Source: an uncultured Jannaschia sp.
Lineage (GTDB): Bacteria; Pseudomonadota; Alphaproteobacteria; Rhodobacterales; Rhodobacteraceae
DNA: 64,000 nucleotides
Assembly: GCA_947494145.1 (NCBI GenBank)
Contig: CANLTZ010000011.1
Coordinates: forward strand, 118,105-182,104
Direction of reading: 5' to 3'
The first letter of the stretch is position 1, and each line of letters begins with the position of its first letter. The position numbers and the translations under genes are program-made. Under the pieces are notes generated by a model that saw only the letters and a list, made by a program, of their open reading frames with translations, made no database searches and was not told the DNA's origin. Positions 26,351 through 34,791 of this stretch are shown here, one piece after another.

Positions 26351-27312
26351 TGGCGATTGTACTTGCCCCCCTCGGCTGGGGTTTGATCGTTACCGGGGTC
26401 GGGATTGCCGCAACCTCGGTTGCAGCCCTTCTCGCGCATCATAACAGGACCGATTTCCGGCGCATGCCGGTCGGCGATCCCATCACCGAAGAAGACATAC
26501 GGCGCGAAATCGAACGCATCCGCCGGGGCAACGAAGCGCGCGAAAACCATCCGCGTCAGACCCAACCGCAACCTCGCCGCGACCCGCGGCTACCGCGTAT
26601 CCAGCTGGATCGAGACGCCGAGCCGGAAAGCGAAACGACTGTCAGGCAGCGCCTGCGGCGACGGTGCCATGAGGAAGACGGCAATTGCCCAACCTGCCCG
26701 CCCGCCGAGGACGGCACCGTGATCATGCATAGCTTCCAGGCGGGAACCATCGAACGCCCCAGTTACCGGGCCATCGGCTCAGTCTACCAGCACCATATCG
26801 TTCCCTGGTATCATTTCAGCGCCATGGTCAGCAGCTTCTCGGGCAACGAACGCCTGCATCTGAATATCGAGGAGCTGCAATGGAAGGGCGGGCGACAAGC
26901 CTCTTGGGACGGGCTCGACTATCTCGCCTGCGAGCTGATCGAGTGCAAGTTCGGGTATGGGAAATATGTTGATCCAAAAATCTTACTAGAAAATCCAAAG
27001 CGAGCAGCGGGATCGCCAAGACGAGGAGGCCGAGGCGATGCAACGCTCGATAGAGCCTTCGGAGATCAGCTCACCGCACAAGGCAATAAAGTGAAAGAAG
27101 AACAGGATGCAGGCCGCATGGTTTGGCTGAAATGGGTCTGCAGCAACCGAAATGTCGCGTCGGTCGTCGGACTCATGGCGGCGCAAAGAAAATTCTATTT
27201 CATCGACACCGAGCATGTACCGATGACTTATGGAGCGATCCTCGAAGAAGTTCACGAGATCGACATGCGCACGTCCGACCCTGCTGAAGACTACGGCAAC
27301 TGGAGAGGCTGA
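26350..27312 (+). CDS. Putative polymorphic toxin with Tox-REase-5-like nuclease domain
   Basis: A 320-residue protein. Hydrophobic N-terminus (about 5-28, LAPLGWGLIVTGVGIAATSV), a charged linker, a Cys cluster at about 106-116 (CPTCPP) and then a restriction-endonuclease-fold region: YQHHIVPWY, EELQWKG (E174/E175), WDGLDYLACELIECKFGYG with D190 and the E198-x-K200 pair. The CxxCP element, the W.G..(F)DG segment and the E-x-K pair are the pattern I know from Tox-REase-5 effector domains. Coupled at both ends: TAATG with the upstream gene and TGATG with the immunity-like gene. No secretion system is visible in the window, so delivery is unknown. Confidence 0.7.
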   Translation: MAIVLAPLGWGLIVTGVGIAATSVAALLAHHNRTDFRRMPVGDPITEEDIRREIERIRRGNEARENHPRQTQPQPRRDPRLPRIQLDRDAEPESETTVRQRLRRRCHEEDGNCPTCPPAEDGTVIMHSFQAGTIERPSYRAIGSVYQHHIVPWYHFSAMVSSFSGNERLHLNIEELQWKGGRQASWDGLDYLACELIECKFGYGKYVDPKILLENPKRAAGSPRRGGRGDATLDRAFGDQLTAQGNKVKEEQDAGRMVWLKWVCSNRNVASVVGLMAAQRKFYFIDTEHVPMTYGAILEEVHEIDMRTSDPAEDYGNWRG

Positions 27313-28103
27313 TGGACAGGCGCAACAAGATAAATTTGGATGCTTATTTCGACAATCGCTATGAGCCTCTTGAAGAGGCGATGGTGCGCGTTCGTGAATT
27401 CGGAAAATCACTGGAAGGAGAGCTGATCTTCAACGGTAACTGGGTTTATTCACGCACCGATGAAGAGGCGCAAAGGAACCAGGGCTTCAACCCGGTTCGC
27501 GAGCCATCCGTCTGGATGGACTACCTGCGTGCCGAACACGCCCGAAACAGGGCTGAAGTTGGCGACTACGGGGATTTCGGAGAAACGTTCACACTGACGT
27601 TGCCACATGCAGCTCCATCACCACCGAACGATCCCTACGATTTCTATGACCGTTTCCGCTTTGAAGGCGGGCCCGCGCGCAGCTTTTCCGATCATTTGGT
27701 ATTTAACAGCGAGCATTATCGTGACGAACCCGTCTTCGACCTCGCAGGGTGGACCCGCCTGACCGAGCTCATCACTGCCTGGCGTGTCCCGCGCTATATC
27801 TGGTTCGACAGCTATCTCTACGAACTCGAGGGCCGCATTCACAAGCATCGCGCCTGGGGCGGCTGGCTTGGCTGGTTTCCGCAGCAGATCGAGGTCGCAG
27901 ATCTGCCGCTGGGGGCCCTTGCAATTCCCGTCGGCCCCGGCACCCTTGTCGCTTCACAGCAGAACCAACTGCGCTCGGAGGTTCCCGCCGAGTTACAGCA
28001 GGCACAGAAGGTCGAATTGGCACTGGTCGATCTTGGCGTCCTGCCAACGCAGGAAGACCTCATCCGCGCCAGCCCGCCCCAGGATGGTCTTCCAAAGAAC
28101 TGA
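27312..28103 (+). CDS. Putative immunity protein 1
   Basis: A 263-residue soluble acidic protein whose ATG overlaps the toxin stop, the usual place for a cognate immunity gene. Its paralogue at 28544 follows the tail of a second toxin. The C-terminal ~95 residues (from WRVPRYIWFDSYLYELEGRI) are nearly identical between the two, including long stretches identical at the DNA level, while the N-terminal halves differ. No known fold recognised; I cannot place it confidently in a numbered Imm family. Confidence 0.7.
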   Translation: MDRRNKINLDAYFDNRYEPLEEAMVRVREFGKSLEGELIFNGNWVYSRTDEEAQRNQGFNPVREPSVWMDYLRAEHARNRAEVGDYGDFGETFTLTLPHAAPSPPNDPYDFYDRFRFEGGPARSFSDHLVFNSEHYRDEPVFDLAGWTRLTELITAWRVPRYIWFDSYLYELEGRIHKHRAWGGWLGWFPQQIEVADLPLGALAIPVGPGTLVASQQNQLRSEVPAELQQAQKVELALVDLGVLPTQEDLIRASPPQDGLPKN

Positions 28104-28139
28104 CCCCGCTCAAGGGACCACTTGCCTGTAACCGATTGC

Positions 28140-28186
28140 GCCAAATAACGACAACAAAACCACGCTAAACAGCGTTGAAGATCACA
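28140..28186 (-). repeat. Internal (solitary) transposon right end
   Basis: Read on the minus strand from 28186 it starts TGTGATCTTCAACGCTG and matches the left terminal repeat at 34 of 47 positions, including both spaced motifs. It lies just after immunity gene 1, as the outer right end lies after immunity gene 2. Flanking bases (TTTAT) do not match CAATC, so this end was not used in the latest insertion. Confidence 0.85.
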
Positions 28187-28264
28187 TTTATCGTGGGGCG
28201 GGGCAATTAGACAAAAACGACCGTTTTTGGCGCATAGGTATTGTCAGGGGGTTATTGGCACGGA

Positions 28265-28485
28265 CTAGAGATAGCGACGAACTTGCGCAGCATATTTGTC
28301 GAAGTCGGAACCATACTGCGAGCGTAGCCACGGCTCTTCAGAAAACGGCGCAGCAGCCAAGACGATGATTGCAGCAAAACCAACCAACATCACCAAGGGC
28401 GCAGCTGTGAGGACCATCCATCCCAGTACCATGGCGATGTCTGCTACATACTGGGGGTTGCGCGAGAAACGATAGAAGCCGCCAG
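28265..28485 (-). pseudogene. Truncated isoprenylcysteine methyltransferase-like membrane protein
   Basis: Minus-strand frame encoding GGFYRFSRNPQYVADIAM, two hydrophobic segments and the C-terminal PFSEEPWLRSQYGSDFDKYA, which is the end of an ICMT/PEMT-type membrane methyltransferase. The upstream part of the gene is missing: at about 28483-28486 the sequence switches abruptly into the 3' end of a second toxin gene on the other strand. A relic trapped between two transposon-derived blocks. Confidence 0.75.
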
Positions 28486-28539
28486 ATCGATATGCGCACG
28501 TCCGATCGCTCGGAAGACTACGGAAATTGGAGAGGTTGA
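28486..28539 (+). pseudogene. 3' tail of a second toxin gene
   Basis: Encodes IDMRTSDRSEDYGNWRG and a stop, matching the last residues of the complete toxin (IDMRTSDPAEDYGNWRG). Everything upstream is replaced by the methyltransferase fragment. The paralogous immunity gene starts 5 bp later. Confidence 0.85.
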
Positions 28540-28543
28540 GGAC

Positions 28544-29338
28544 ATGGACCGTCGAAACATAATGAGCGTCTATGCTTACTTCGATAACCGCTATGAGCCT
28601 GTGTATGATGCCTTGACCAGTTTTCGCGCGTTTGGGCGATCGCTCGAAGGGCAGCTGATTTTTACCGGAAATTGGGTTTATTCCCGTACAGATGAAGAGG
28701 CTCAAAAAAACCAAGGTTTCAATCCAGTCACAGAGCCTGAGGTCTACCTGTCATATCTTCGCGACGCTTATGCAAACAAGAAAGCGGAGTTCGGTTTGGA
28801 GGCAGAATTTGGTGAAACGTTCACACTGACGTTGCCACATGCATCTCCATCACCACCGAACGATCCCTACGATTTCTATGACCGTTTCCGCTTTGAAGGC
28901 AGCATTGCAAATACGAAGTCCGACAAGTTGGCATTTGCACATGAACTTACCCGCGGCCCCGTCTTCCTCGACCTCGCTGGATGGACCCGCCTGACCGAAC
29001 TGATCGTCGCCTGGCGCGTCCCGCGCTACATCTGGTTCGACAGCTACCTCTACGAGCTCGAAGGCCGCATTCACAAGCACCGCGCTTGGGGCGGCTGGCT
29101 CGGCTGGTTTCCGCAGCAGATCGAGGTCGCAGATCTGCCGCTGGGGGCCCTTGCAATTCCCGTCGGCCCCGGCACCCTTGTCGCTTCACAGCAGAACCAA
29201 CTGCGCTCGGAGGTGCCCGCCGAGCTACAGCAATCACAGAAGGTCGAGTTGGCATTGGTCGAGCTTGGCGTCCTGCCAACGCAGGAAGACCTCATCCGCG
29301 CCAGCCCGCCGCAGTCCTCGCTGATGGGAACCAAATGA
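28544..29338 (+). CDS. Putative immunity protein 2 (paralogue, without intact toxin)
   Basis: A 264-residue paralogue of the protein at 27312-28103. Both begin MDRRN, share YFDNRYEP and GNWVYSRTDEEAQ, then diverge over about residues 70-150 and become nearly identical in the C-terminal third. Its toxin is reduced to a 3' tail, so it is an orphan immunity gene. A short frame starting ATGA at 29335 follows but runs into the transposon end and is not called. Confidence 0.7.
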   Translation: MDRRNIMSVYAYFDNRYEPVYDALTSFRAFGRSLEGQLIFTGNWVYSRTDEEAQKNQGFNPVTEPEVYLSYLRDAYANKKAEFGLEAEFGETFTLTLPHASPSPPNDPYDFYDRFRFEGSIANTKSDKLAFAHELTRGPVFLDLAGWTRLTELIVAWRVPRYIWFDSYLYELEGRIHKHRAWGGWLGWFPQQIEVADLPLGALAIPVGPGTLVASQQNQLRSEVPAELQQSQKVELALVELGVLPTQEDLIRASPPQSSLMGTK

Positions 29339-29369
29339 GTTCTGAACCTACAATTGCTGTTTTGACTCC

Positions 29370-29416
29370 GCCACACAACAAAAAAGAAATCACGCCATAT
29401 AGCGCTGAAGGTCACA
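29370..29416 (-). repeat. Transposon outer right terminal inverted repeat
   Basis: Read on the minus strand from 29416 it starts TGTGACCTTCAGCGCTATA, 38 of 47 identical to the left end. Flanked outside by CAATC (29417-29421), matching 22250-22254. Confidence 0.9.
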
Positions 29417-29421
29417 CAATC
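29417..29421. repeat. Target-site duplication CAATC, right side of the transposon
   Basis: Exact copy of the 5 bp at 22250-22254 outside the left end. Confidence 0.88.
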
Positions 29422-29604
29422 GGTCGTCTTTTGACCGGGACAGAAAGGTTTGGATTTTGGCAGATCTCTCCGTATGGAGGCGGCTCGGCAAGCCAGCCAA
29501 GTCGCGATTTCGCCGACCTGAACCCTACTGGCGACTGTACGTACGCAGACATCGTTATGCGACGCGCGGCAACCAACAAGATGAGCCTCTCCCAGACGGG
29601 CGGG

Positions 29605-29639
29605 GCGCCACTTCGGACGGTGGCTGTCCGAAGTGGCGC
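29605..29639. terminator. Perfect 14-bp stem-loop between convergent transcription units
   Basis: GCGCCACTTCGGAC (29605-29618) and its exact reverse complement (29626-29639) around a 7-nt loop, 8 bp beyond the stop of the jacalin-like gene. No T-run follows on either strand, so factor-independent termination is uncertain, but position and strength suggest an RNA 3'-end structure. Confidence 0.6.
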
Positions 29640-29647
29640 GGGCCGTG

Positions 29648-30577
29648 TCAGTGCTCGGCGACGTACCAGTCGCAGCCGAACCGCTCCGTCTTCCGGGCCG
29701 CCATCACCGGCAATTGCAAGCTCAGGACGCCGGTCATGTCGATGACGCTTTCGAGTGGCGGGATGCCAATCTCTTCGCGGACTTCGATGTATTCGGGCGT
29801 GCCAACGGGGAAGGTCCACCAGACAGCGTCCTTGATATCGCGCGAGGGGGCCTCGACGCGGTAGACCTCTACCTGAACCGTCTCCAACCCGACGAAACCC
29901 TGGCCCGGCGAGCGGGTGACCGTCTCGCTGTTCACCTCCTCGGTTTCGATCTGCTCCAGGAACTCCTTTTCGACGACTTGCGTGAGCCCGAAGGACTTGC
30001 TGGCCATTGCGGTGAACTCTCCTTTCGCACTGCCGAGCGACCCCCCGAACGAACTGCTCTGGTTGGCCGTGAAGGATGTCTGGAACAGGCGGCGGGTGGC
30101 GTTGAGCTCCTTGGAGCGGTCCAATTCGAAAGTCTCGATCCGCTCACCCTGCGGCACGACGCCGATGATCGCGGTATGAGGCCCCGGCTCCGCCTGACTG
30201 GGTTGGTAGTCTCGGATGAAGTGGACGGCCAGCTGGTCCAGTTCGCTGCCGGCGCGCCCGCCAAAGCCAAGCACGCGGATGTCCGTGAGCTCATGTTGCT
30301 GGCCGCCATTCCCGCCATGAACCATTTCCCGGCCGCGGTTGGTGCGCAGCTCGATCCGGTCGACCCTGCTGCCTGATCTGATCAATAATTCATTGATGTA
30401 TTCGTCGCTGCTGAACGACAGAGCCGTCTCTGTCGTCCCGCCGTTGCCGCCGTAGCGGGCGTTGTCCAACCGCAGCTCGTCGATCCGCGAGGCAGATCTC
30501 AGGCCGATTACTTCGAACCCGGCGATGTCGAATTGGTTGCCGCCGCGTCCACCAAAGCTGAGTGTTTCGATGCTCAT
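29648..30577 (-). CDS. Jacalin-like lectin domain protein with unknown C-terminal domain
   Basis: A 309-residue protein without signal peptide. Residues about 1-135 repeat the jacalin pattern of GG-x-GG followed by hydrophobic beta strands: FGGRGGNQFD, ASRIDELRLDNARYGGNGG, SGSRVDRIELRTNRG, VHGGNGGQQHEL, FGGRAGSELDQLAVHF. This implies a beta-prism carbohydrate-binding fold. The remaining ~170 residues are mostly beta with Ser/Gly/Phe-rich stretches (TSFTANQSSSFGGSLGSA) and end in a Trp-containing segment; I do not recognise them. A GAGGACA ribosome site precedes the ATG. Located 232 bp from the transposon's right end, outside it. Confidence 0.75.
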   Translation of the reverse strand: MSIETLSFGGRGGNQFDIAGFEVIGLRSASRIDELRLDNARYGGNGGTTETALSFSSDEYINELLIRSGSRVDRIELRTNRGREMVHGGNGGQQHELTDIRVLGFGGRAGSELDQLAVHFIRDYQPSQAEPGPHTAIIGVVPQGERIETFELDRSKELNATRRLFQTSFTANQSSSFGGSLGSAKGEFTAMASKSFGLTQVVEKEFLEQIETEEVNSETVTRSPGQGFVGLETVQVEVYRVEAPSRDIKDAVWWTFPVGTPEYIEVREEIGIPPLESVIDMTGVLSLQLPVMAARKTERFGCDWYVAEH

Positions 30578-31190
30578 TGTCAGTGTCCTCTTGAAAGGGT
30601 TTCGATGGCTATTGGTCGGAGAGCTCGGCGCAACGGTTCAAATTTTTTGACTACGCAGCCGTCCTGCCTTCAGACGTGCTCCGAGGGGATGACGCCCGAG
30701 TGCCACAAGCGGTGCAATCGCGTTGAGCAATTCGGCGCCTCGGCTCGCCTATAGGCGCCTCAAAACCGAAAAATGCGCATCTCCGCATTCAGCCGCAAAG
30801 AACGCGAATGGCAGTGTACCCTGCACGTCAGACACAAGTTCCTTGCCGCACCTGATGCGAAAGGCAGGTCGGTTTTGTCACTGACGGGGATACACGTTCA
30901 ATCAATGAACAGCCTTGATCCACAAGTCTTTGGAAAAAACTGGATTTTTTTCAAGGCTTTAGCCGAAGTCCGAGGAGCGGACATTGGTGCGAGGTGCAGC
31001 ACCCAGTACTTTGGGCTCACAACGGACCTTCTCAGGCCCCCTGCCACTCCACCTCCCCCGCTTTCTGACCCAAGCCTCCGTGAGGCATCCAGCGTCACCA
31101 GCACTCCGAACCCAGCGCCTACCCACTTCCCACCATTGCCGCGCCGCGGCGCTATCGTTACCAAACCGTCACGAGACGGAAGGGACGACC
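30578..31190. other. 613-bp intergenic region upstream of pyc
   Basis: Contains the divergent starts of the jacalin gene (-) and pyruvate carboxylase (+). No ORF with recognisable features, no tRNA and no clear inverted repeat. GC is somewhat lower than in pyc. The pyc promoter should lie in the right half; an AGGGACG ribosome site precedes the pyc ATG. Confidence 0.5.
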
Positions 31191-34100
31191 ATGGCCGAGT
31201 TCAAGAAAATCCTCATCGCCAATCGCGGCGAAATCGCCATCCGCGTGATGCGCGCCGCCAATGAGATGGGGAAACGCACGGTCGCGGTCTATGCCGAGGA
31301 AGACAAGCTGGGCCTGCACCGCTTCAAAGCCGACGAGGCCTACAAGATCGGGGTGGGGCTGGGGCCTGTGGCGGCCTATCTCTCTATCCCCGAAATCATC
31401 CGCGTAGCCAAGGAATCGGGCGCGGACGCAATCCACCCCGGCTATGGCCTGCTGAGCGAAAATCCCGATTTCGTGGATGCCTGCACCAAGGCGGGCATCA
31501 CCTTCATCGGGCCCAAGGCGGAAACCATGCGCAAGCTGGGCGACAAGGCAAGCGCCCGGCGGGTCGCCATCGAGGCCGGGGTGCCTGTCATCCCCGCCAC
31601 CGACGTGCTGGGCGATGACATGAAGGCCATCAAGAAAGCGGCCGCCGATGTGGGCTATCCGCTGATGCTGAAGGCCAGTTGGGGCGGCGGCGGGCGCGGC
31701 ATGCGGCCCATCTTCTCCGAAGATGAGGTGGAGGAGAAGGTGCTGGAAGGCCGGCGCGAAGCCGAAGCGGCCTTTGGCAACGGCGAAGGCTATCTGGAAA
31801 AGATGATCCAGCGGGCCCGCCACGTGGAAGTGCAGATCCTGGGCGACAGCCACGGCACGATCTACCACCTTTATGAGCGCGATTGTTCGGTCCAGCGGCG
31901 CAACCAGAAAGTGGTGGAGCGGGCCCCTGCCCCGTATCTCAGCGGCACCCAGCGCGAACAGCTCTGCAATCTGGGCAAGAAGATCTGCGAACACGTGAAT
32001 TACGAATGCGCGGGCACCGTCGAGTTCCTGATGGATATGGACTCGGGCGAGTTTTACTTCATCGAGGTGAACCCCCGCGTGCAGGTGGAACACACCGTGA
32101 CCGAAGAAGTCACCGGCATCGACATCGTGCGCGCCCAGATCATGATCGCCGAGGGCAAGTCACTGGTGGAGGCCACGGGCGTGGCCAGCCAATACGATGT
32201 GAAGCTGGACGGCCATGCCATTCAGTGCCGGGTCACGACCGAAGACCCGCAGAACAACTTCATCCCCGATTACGGCCGCATCACCACCTATCGGTCGGCC
32301 ACCGGAATGGGCATCCGCCTGGATGGGGGCACGGCCTATTCGGGCGCGGTGATCACGCGCTATTACGACAGCTTGTTGGAAAAGGTCACCGCCTGGGCAC
32401 CCACGCCCGAAGCGGCCATCCGGCGGATCGACCGGGCCCTGCGCGAATTCCGCATCCGGGGTGTGTCCACCAACATTGCGTTTGTGGAAAACCTGCTTAA
32501 GCACCCGACGTTCCTTAACAACGAATACACAACCAAGTTCATCGACGAGACGGAGGCGCTGTTCGACTTCGCCCCCCGTCGCGACCGCGCCACCAAAATC
32601 CTGACCTATATCGCTGACATCTCGGTCAACGGGCATCCCGAGACCGAGGGGCGCCCCCGCCCGCCCGCCGATATCCGCGCCCCCCGCGCCCCCGAACGGC
32701 TGCTGGAAACACCGCCCGACGGGACCAAGCAAATCCTCGACAAGAAGGGGGCGGAGGGGCTGGCAGATTGGATGCTGAAGGAAAAGCGCCTGCTGCTGAC
32801 GGACACGACCATGCGCGACGGGCACCAATCGCTGCTGGCGACGCGGATGCGGTCCATCGACATGGTGCGCACGGCGCCCGCCTACGCCACCAATCTGCCG
32901 GAGCTGTTCAGCGTTGAATGTTGGGGCGGCGCCACCTTCGATGTGGCCTATCGCTTCTTGCAGGAATGTCCCTGGCAGCGCCTGCGCGACCTGCGCGCCG
33001 CCATGCCCAACCTGCTGACCCAGATGCTGCTGCGCGCGTCAAACGGGGTGGGCTACACCAACTACCCCGACAACGTCGTCGTCAGTTTCGTCAACCAAGC
33101 CGCCGAGACCGGCATCGATGTCTTCCGCGTCTTCGACAGCCTCAACTGGGTCGAAAACATGCGCGTCGCCATGGATGCCGTGATTGAGACCGGCAAGGTC
33201 TGCGAAGGCACCGTCTGCTACACGGGCGATCTGCTGGACCCGGATCGCGCGAAATATGACCTGAAATACTATGTCGCCATGGCGAAGGAACTTGAGGCTG
33301 CGGGCGCCCACGTTCTGGGCCTCAAGGATATGGCGGGCCTGTTGAAGCCTGCGGCGGCCAGCGTGCTGATCAAGGCGTTGAAAGATGAAGTGGGCATCCC
33401 GGTCCACTTCCACACCCATGACACGGCGGGCATCGCCTGCGCGTCCATCCTGGCGGCAGCCGAGGCCGGAGTGGATGCCGCCGACGTCGCCATGGACAGC
33501 TTTTCCGGCAATACCAGCCAGGCCACGTTCGGCACCATCGTGAGCGCGCTGAAGGGCAATGCGCGCGATACCGGCATCGATATGGAGGCGCTGCGCCGCA
33601 TCGATGGCTATTGGGACGCCGTTCGCCAGCAATACCTGGCATTCGAAAGCGGAATGCAGGCGCCGTCGTCTGAGGTGTACCTTCACGAAATGCCCGGCGG
33701 GCAGTTCACCAACCTCAAGGCCCAGGCCCGGTCCATGGGGCTGGAAGACCGCTGGCACGAGGTGGCGCAGATGTATGCGGATGTGAATAAGATGTTCGGC
33801 GATATCGTGAAGGTCACGCCATCGTCCAAGGTGGTGGGCGATATGGCCTTGATGATGGTCAGCCAGGGCCTGTCCGTTGACGAAGTCGTGGACCCCAAGG
33901 TGGAGGTCAGCTTCCCGGATTCCGTCATCGACATGATGAAGGGCAATCTGGGCCAACCGCCGGGCGGCTGGCCCAAGGCGCTTCAGAAGAAGGTGCTTAA
34001 AGGGGACAAGCCGCTCAGCGACAGGCCCGGCAAGCACCTGGCGCCCGTGGATCTGGACGCCGAGCGCGTAGCTTTGGCCGAGACACTGGGGACGGATGTC

Positions 34101-34631
34101 GACGACGAAGACCTCAACGGCTATCTGATGTATCCAAAGGTCTTCACCGATTACGCCGAGCGCCACGCCATCTACGGCCCCGTCCGCACCCTGCCCACGC
34201 CTGTTTTCTTCTATGGAATGGAACCGAGCGATGAGATCGAGGCCGAGATCGACCCCGGCGTGTCCCTCGTCATCCGCTGCGTGGCCCAGGGCGAGACGAA
34301 TAAGGACGGCGAACGCCGCGTCTTCTTCGAACTCAACGGCCAACCCCGTGTCATCCGCGTGCCCGACCGCCGCGTGGTCGGTGCCTCGGCGCGGATGCCA
34401 AAGGCCGAAACTGGCAACCCCAACCATATCGGGGCACCCATGCCCGGCGTGGTGGCCAGCATCGCCGTGCAAGCGGGCAAGAAAGTAAAAAAGGGTGATC
34501 TTCTGGTGACGATCGAAGCCATGAAGATGGAAACCGGCCTTCACGCGGAACGAGATGCCGAGATTGCGGCGATTCATGTGACACCTGGCGCACAAATCGA
34601 CGCAAAGGACCTATTGGTCGAACTGGCCTAA
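31191..34631 (+). CDS. pyc: Pyruvate carboxylase
   Basis: A 1,146-residue single-chain biotin enzyme that makes oxaloacetate from pyruvate, bicarbonate and ATP (anaplerosis). Order: biotin carboxylase with ATP-grasp (about 1-460; glycine loop GGGGRGMR, EVNPRVQVEHTVTE), carboxyltransferase (from about 535, DTTMRDGHQSLLATR, HFHTHDTAG), central allosteric/tetramerisation region, and a biotinyl domain with Lys1112 in EAMKME. The ATG at 31191 starts MAEFKKILIANRGEIA, the usual N-terminus; the longer upstream frame is not conserved. Full length. Confidence 0.97.
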   Translation: MAEFKKILIANRGEIAIRVMRAANEMGKRTVAVYAEEDKLGLHRFKADEAYKIGVGLGPVAAYLSIPEIIRVAKESGADAIHPGYGLLSENPDFVDACTKAGITFIGPKAETMRKLGDKASARRVAIEAGVPVIPATDVLGDDMKAIKKAAADVGYPLMLKASWGGGGRGMRPIFSEDEVEEKVLEGRREAEAAFGNGEGYLEKMIQRARHVEVQILGDSHGTIYHLYERDCSVQRRNQKVVERAPAPYLSGTQREQLCNLGKKICEHVNYECAGTVEFLMDMDSGEFYFIEVNPRVQVEHTVTEEVTGIDIVRAQIMIAEGKSLVEATGVASQYDVKLDGHAIQCRVTTEDPQNNFIPDYGRITTYRSATGMGIRLDGGTAYSGAVITRYYDSLLEKVTAWAPTPEAAIRRIDRALREFRIRGVSTNIAFVENLLKHPTFLNNEYTTKFIDETEALFDFAPRRDRATKILTYIADISVNGHPETEGRPRPPADIRAPRAPERLLETPPDGTKQILDKKGAEGLADWMLKEKRLLLTDTTMRDGHQSLLATRMRSIDMVRTAPAYATNLPELFSVECWGGATFDVAYRFLQECPWQRLRDLRAAMPNLLTQMLLRASNGVGYTNYPDNVVVSFVNQAAETGIDVFRVFDSLNWVENMRVAMDAVIETGKVCEGTVCYTGDLLDPDRAKYDLKYYVAMAKELEAAGAHVLGLKDMAGLLKPAAASVLIKALKDEVGIPVHFHTHDTAGIACASILAAAEAGVDAADVAMDSFSGNTSQATFGTIVSALKGNARDTGIDMEALRRIDGYWDAVRQQYLAFESGMQAPSSEVYLHEMPGGQFTNLKAQARSMGLEDRWHEVAQMYADVNKMFGDIVKVTPSSKVVGDMALMMVSQGLSVDEVVDPKVEVSFPDSVIDMMKGNLGQPPGGWPKALQKKVLKGDKPLSDRPGKHLAPVDLDAERVALAETLGTDVDDEDLNGYLMYPKVFTDYAERHAIYGPVRTLPTPVFFYGMEPSDEIEAEIDPGVSLVIRCVAQGETNKDGERRVFFELNGQPRVIRVPDRRVVGASARMPKAETGNPNHIGAPMPGVVASIAVQAGKKVKKGDLLVTIEAMKMETGLHAERDAEIAAIHVTPGAQIDAKDLLVELA

Positions 34632-34791
34632 CGGCCCTAAATCGGGGGTTCGGGCGACAATCGCTCGCGCGTTCCCCGCATTGTTAGCGATCAGGCTTCG
34701 TCCCGTCAGAATTGTGTCATGGAATCTCCTACGGGACGTCGCAAGCCGACGATATCTATGACATCGAACCTTCCTCGTATTGAGTCATATC

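Larger units (their letters stand above)
22255..29416. mobile_element. Complete Tn5053/Mu-like composite transposon (7,162 bp) carrying a toxin-immunity cargo
   Basis: Bounded by inverted 47-bp ends (38 of 47 identical) beginning 5'-TGTGACCTTCA and flanked by a perfect 5-bp duplication CAATC. Content: TniB/MuB-like ATPase and DDE transposase on the left (leftward), then rightward serine resolvase, NUDIX protein, an unknown 175-aa protein, a putative nuclease toxin and two immunity-like genes. No tniQ-like gene is seen. A third end copy at 28140-28186 shows a composite history. Closest known layout is tniA-tniB-tniR of Tn402/Tn5053-type elements; the ends and cargo differ from those I know. 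Confidence 0.9.

Noticed and set aside
26350..29338. Assigning the toxin to type VI secretion or its partner to a specific Imm family
   Set aside because: No VgrG, PAAR, Hcp or other secretion gene or domain is in the window, and the immunity-like proteins lack a motif I can match with confidence.
29335..29745. A + strand frame starting ATGA at the end of immunity gene 2
   Set aside because: It reads through the transposon's right end into host sequence and antisense to the jacalin gene; the coding look ends at the element boundary.
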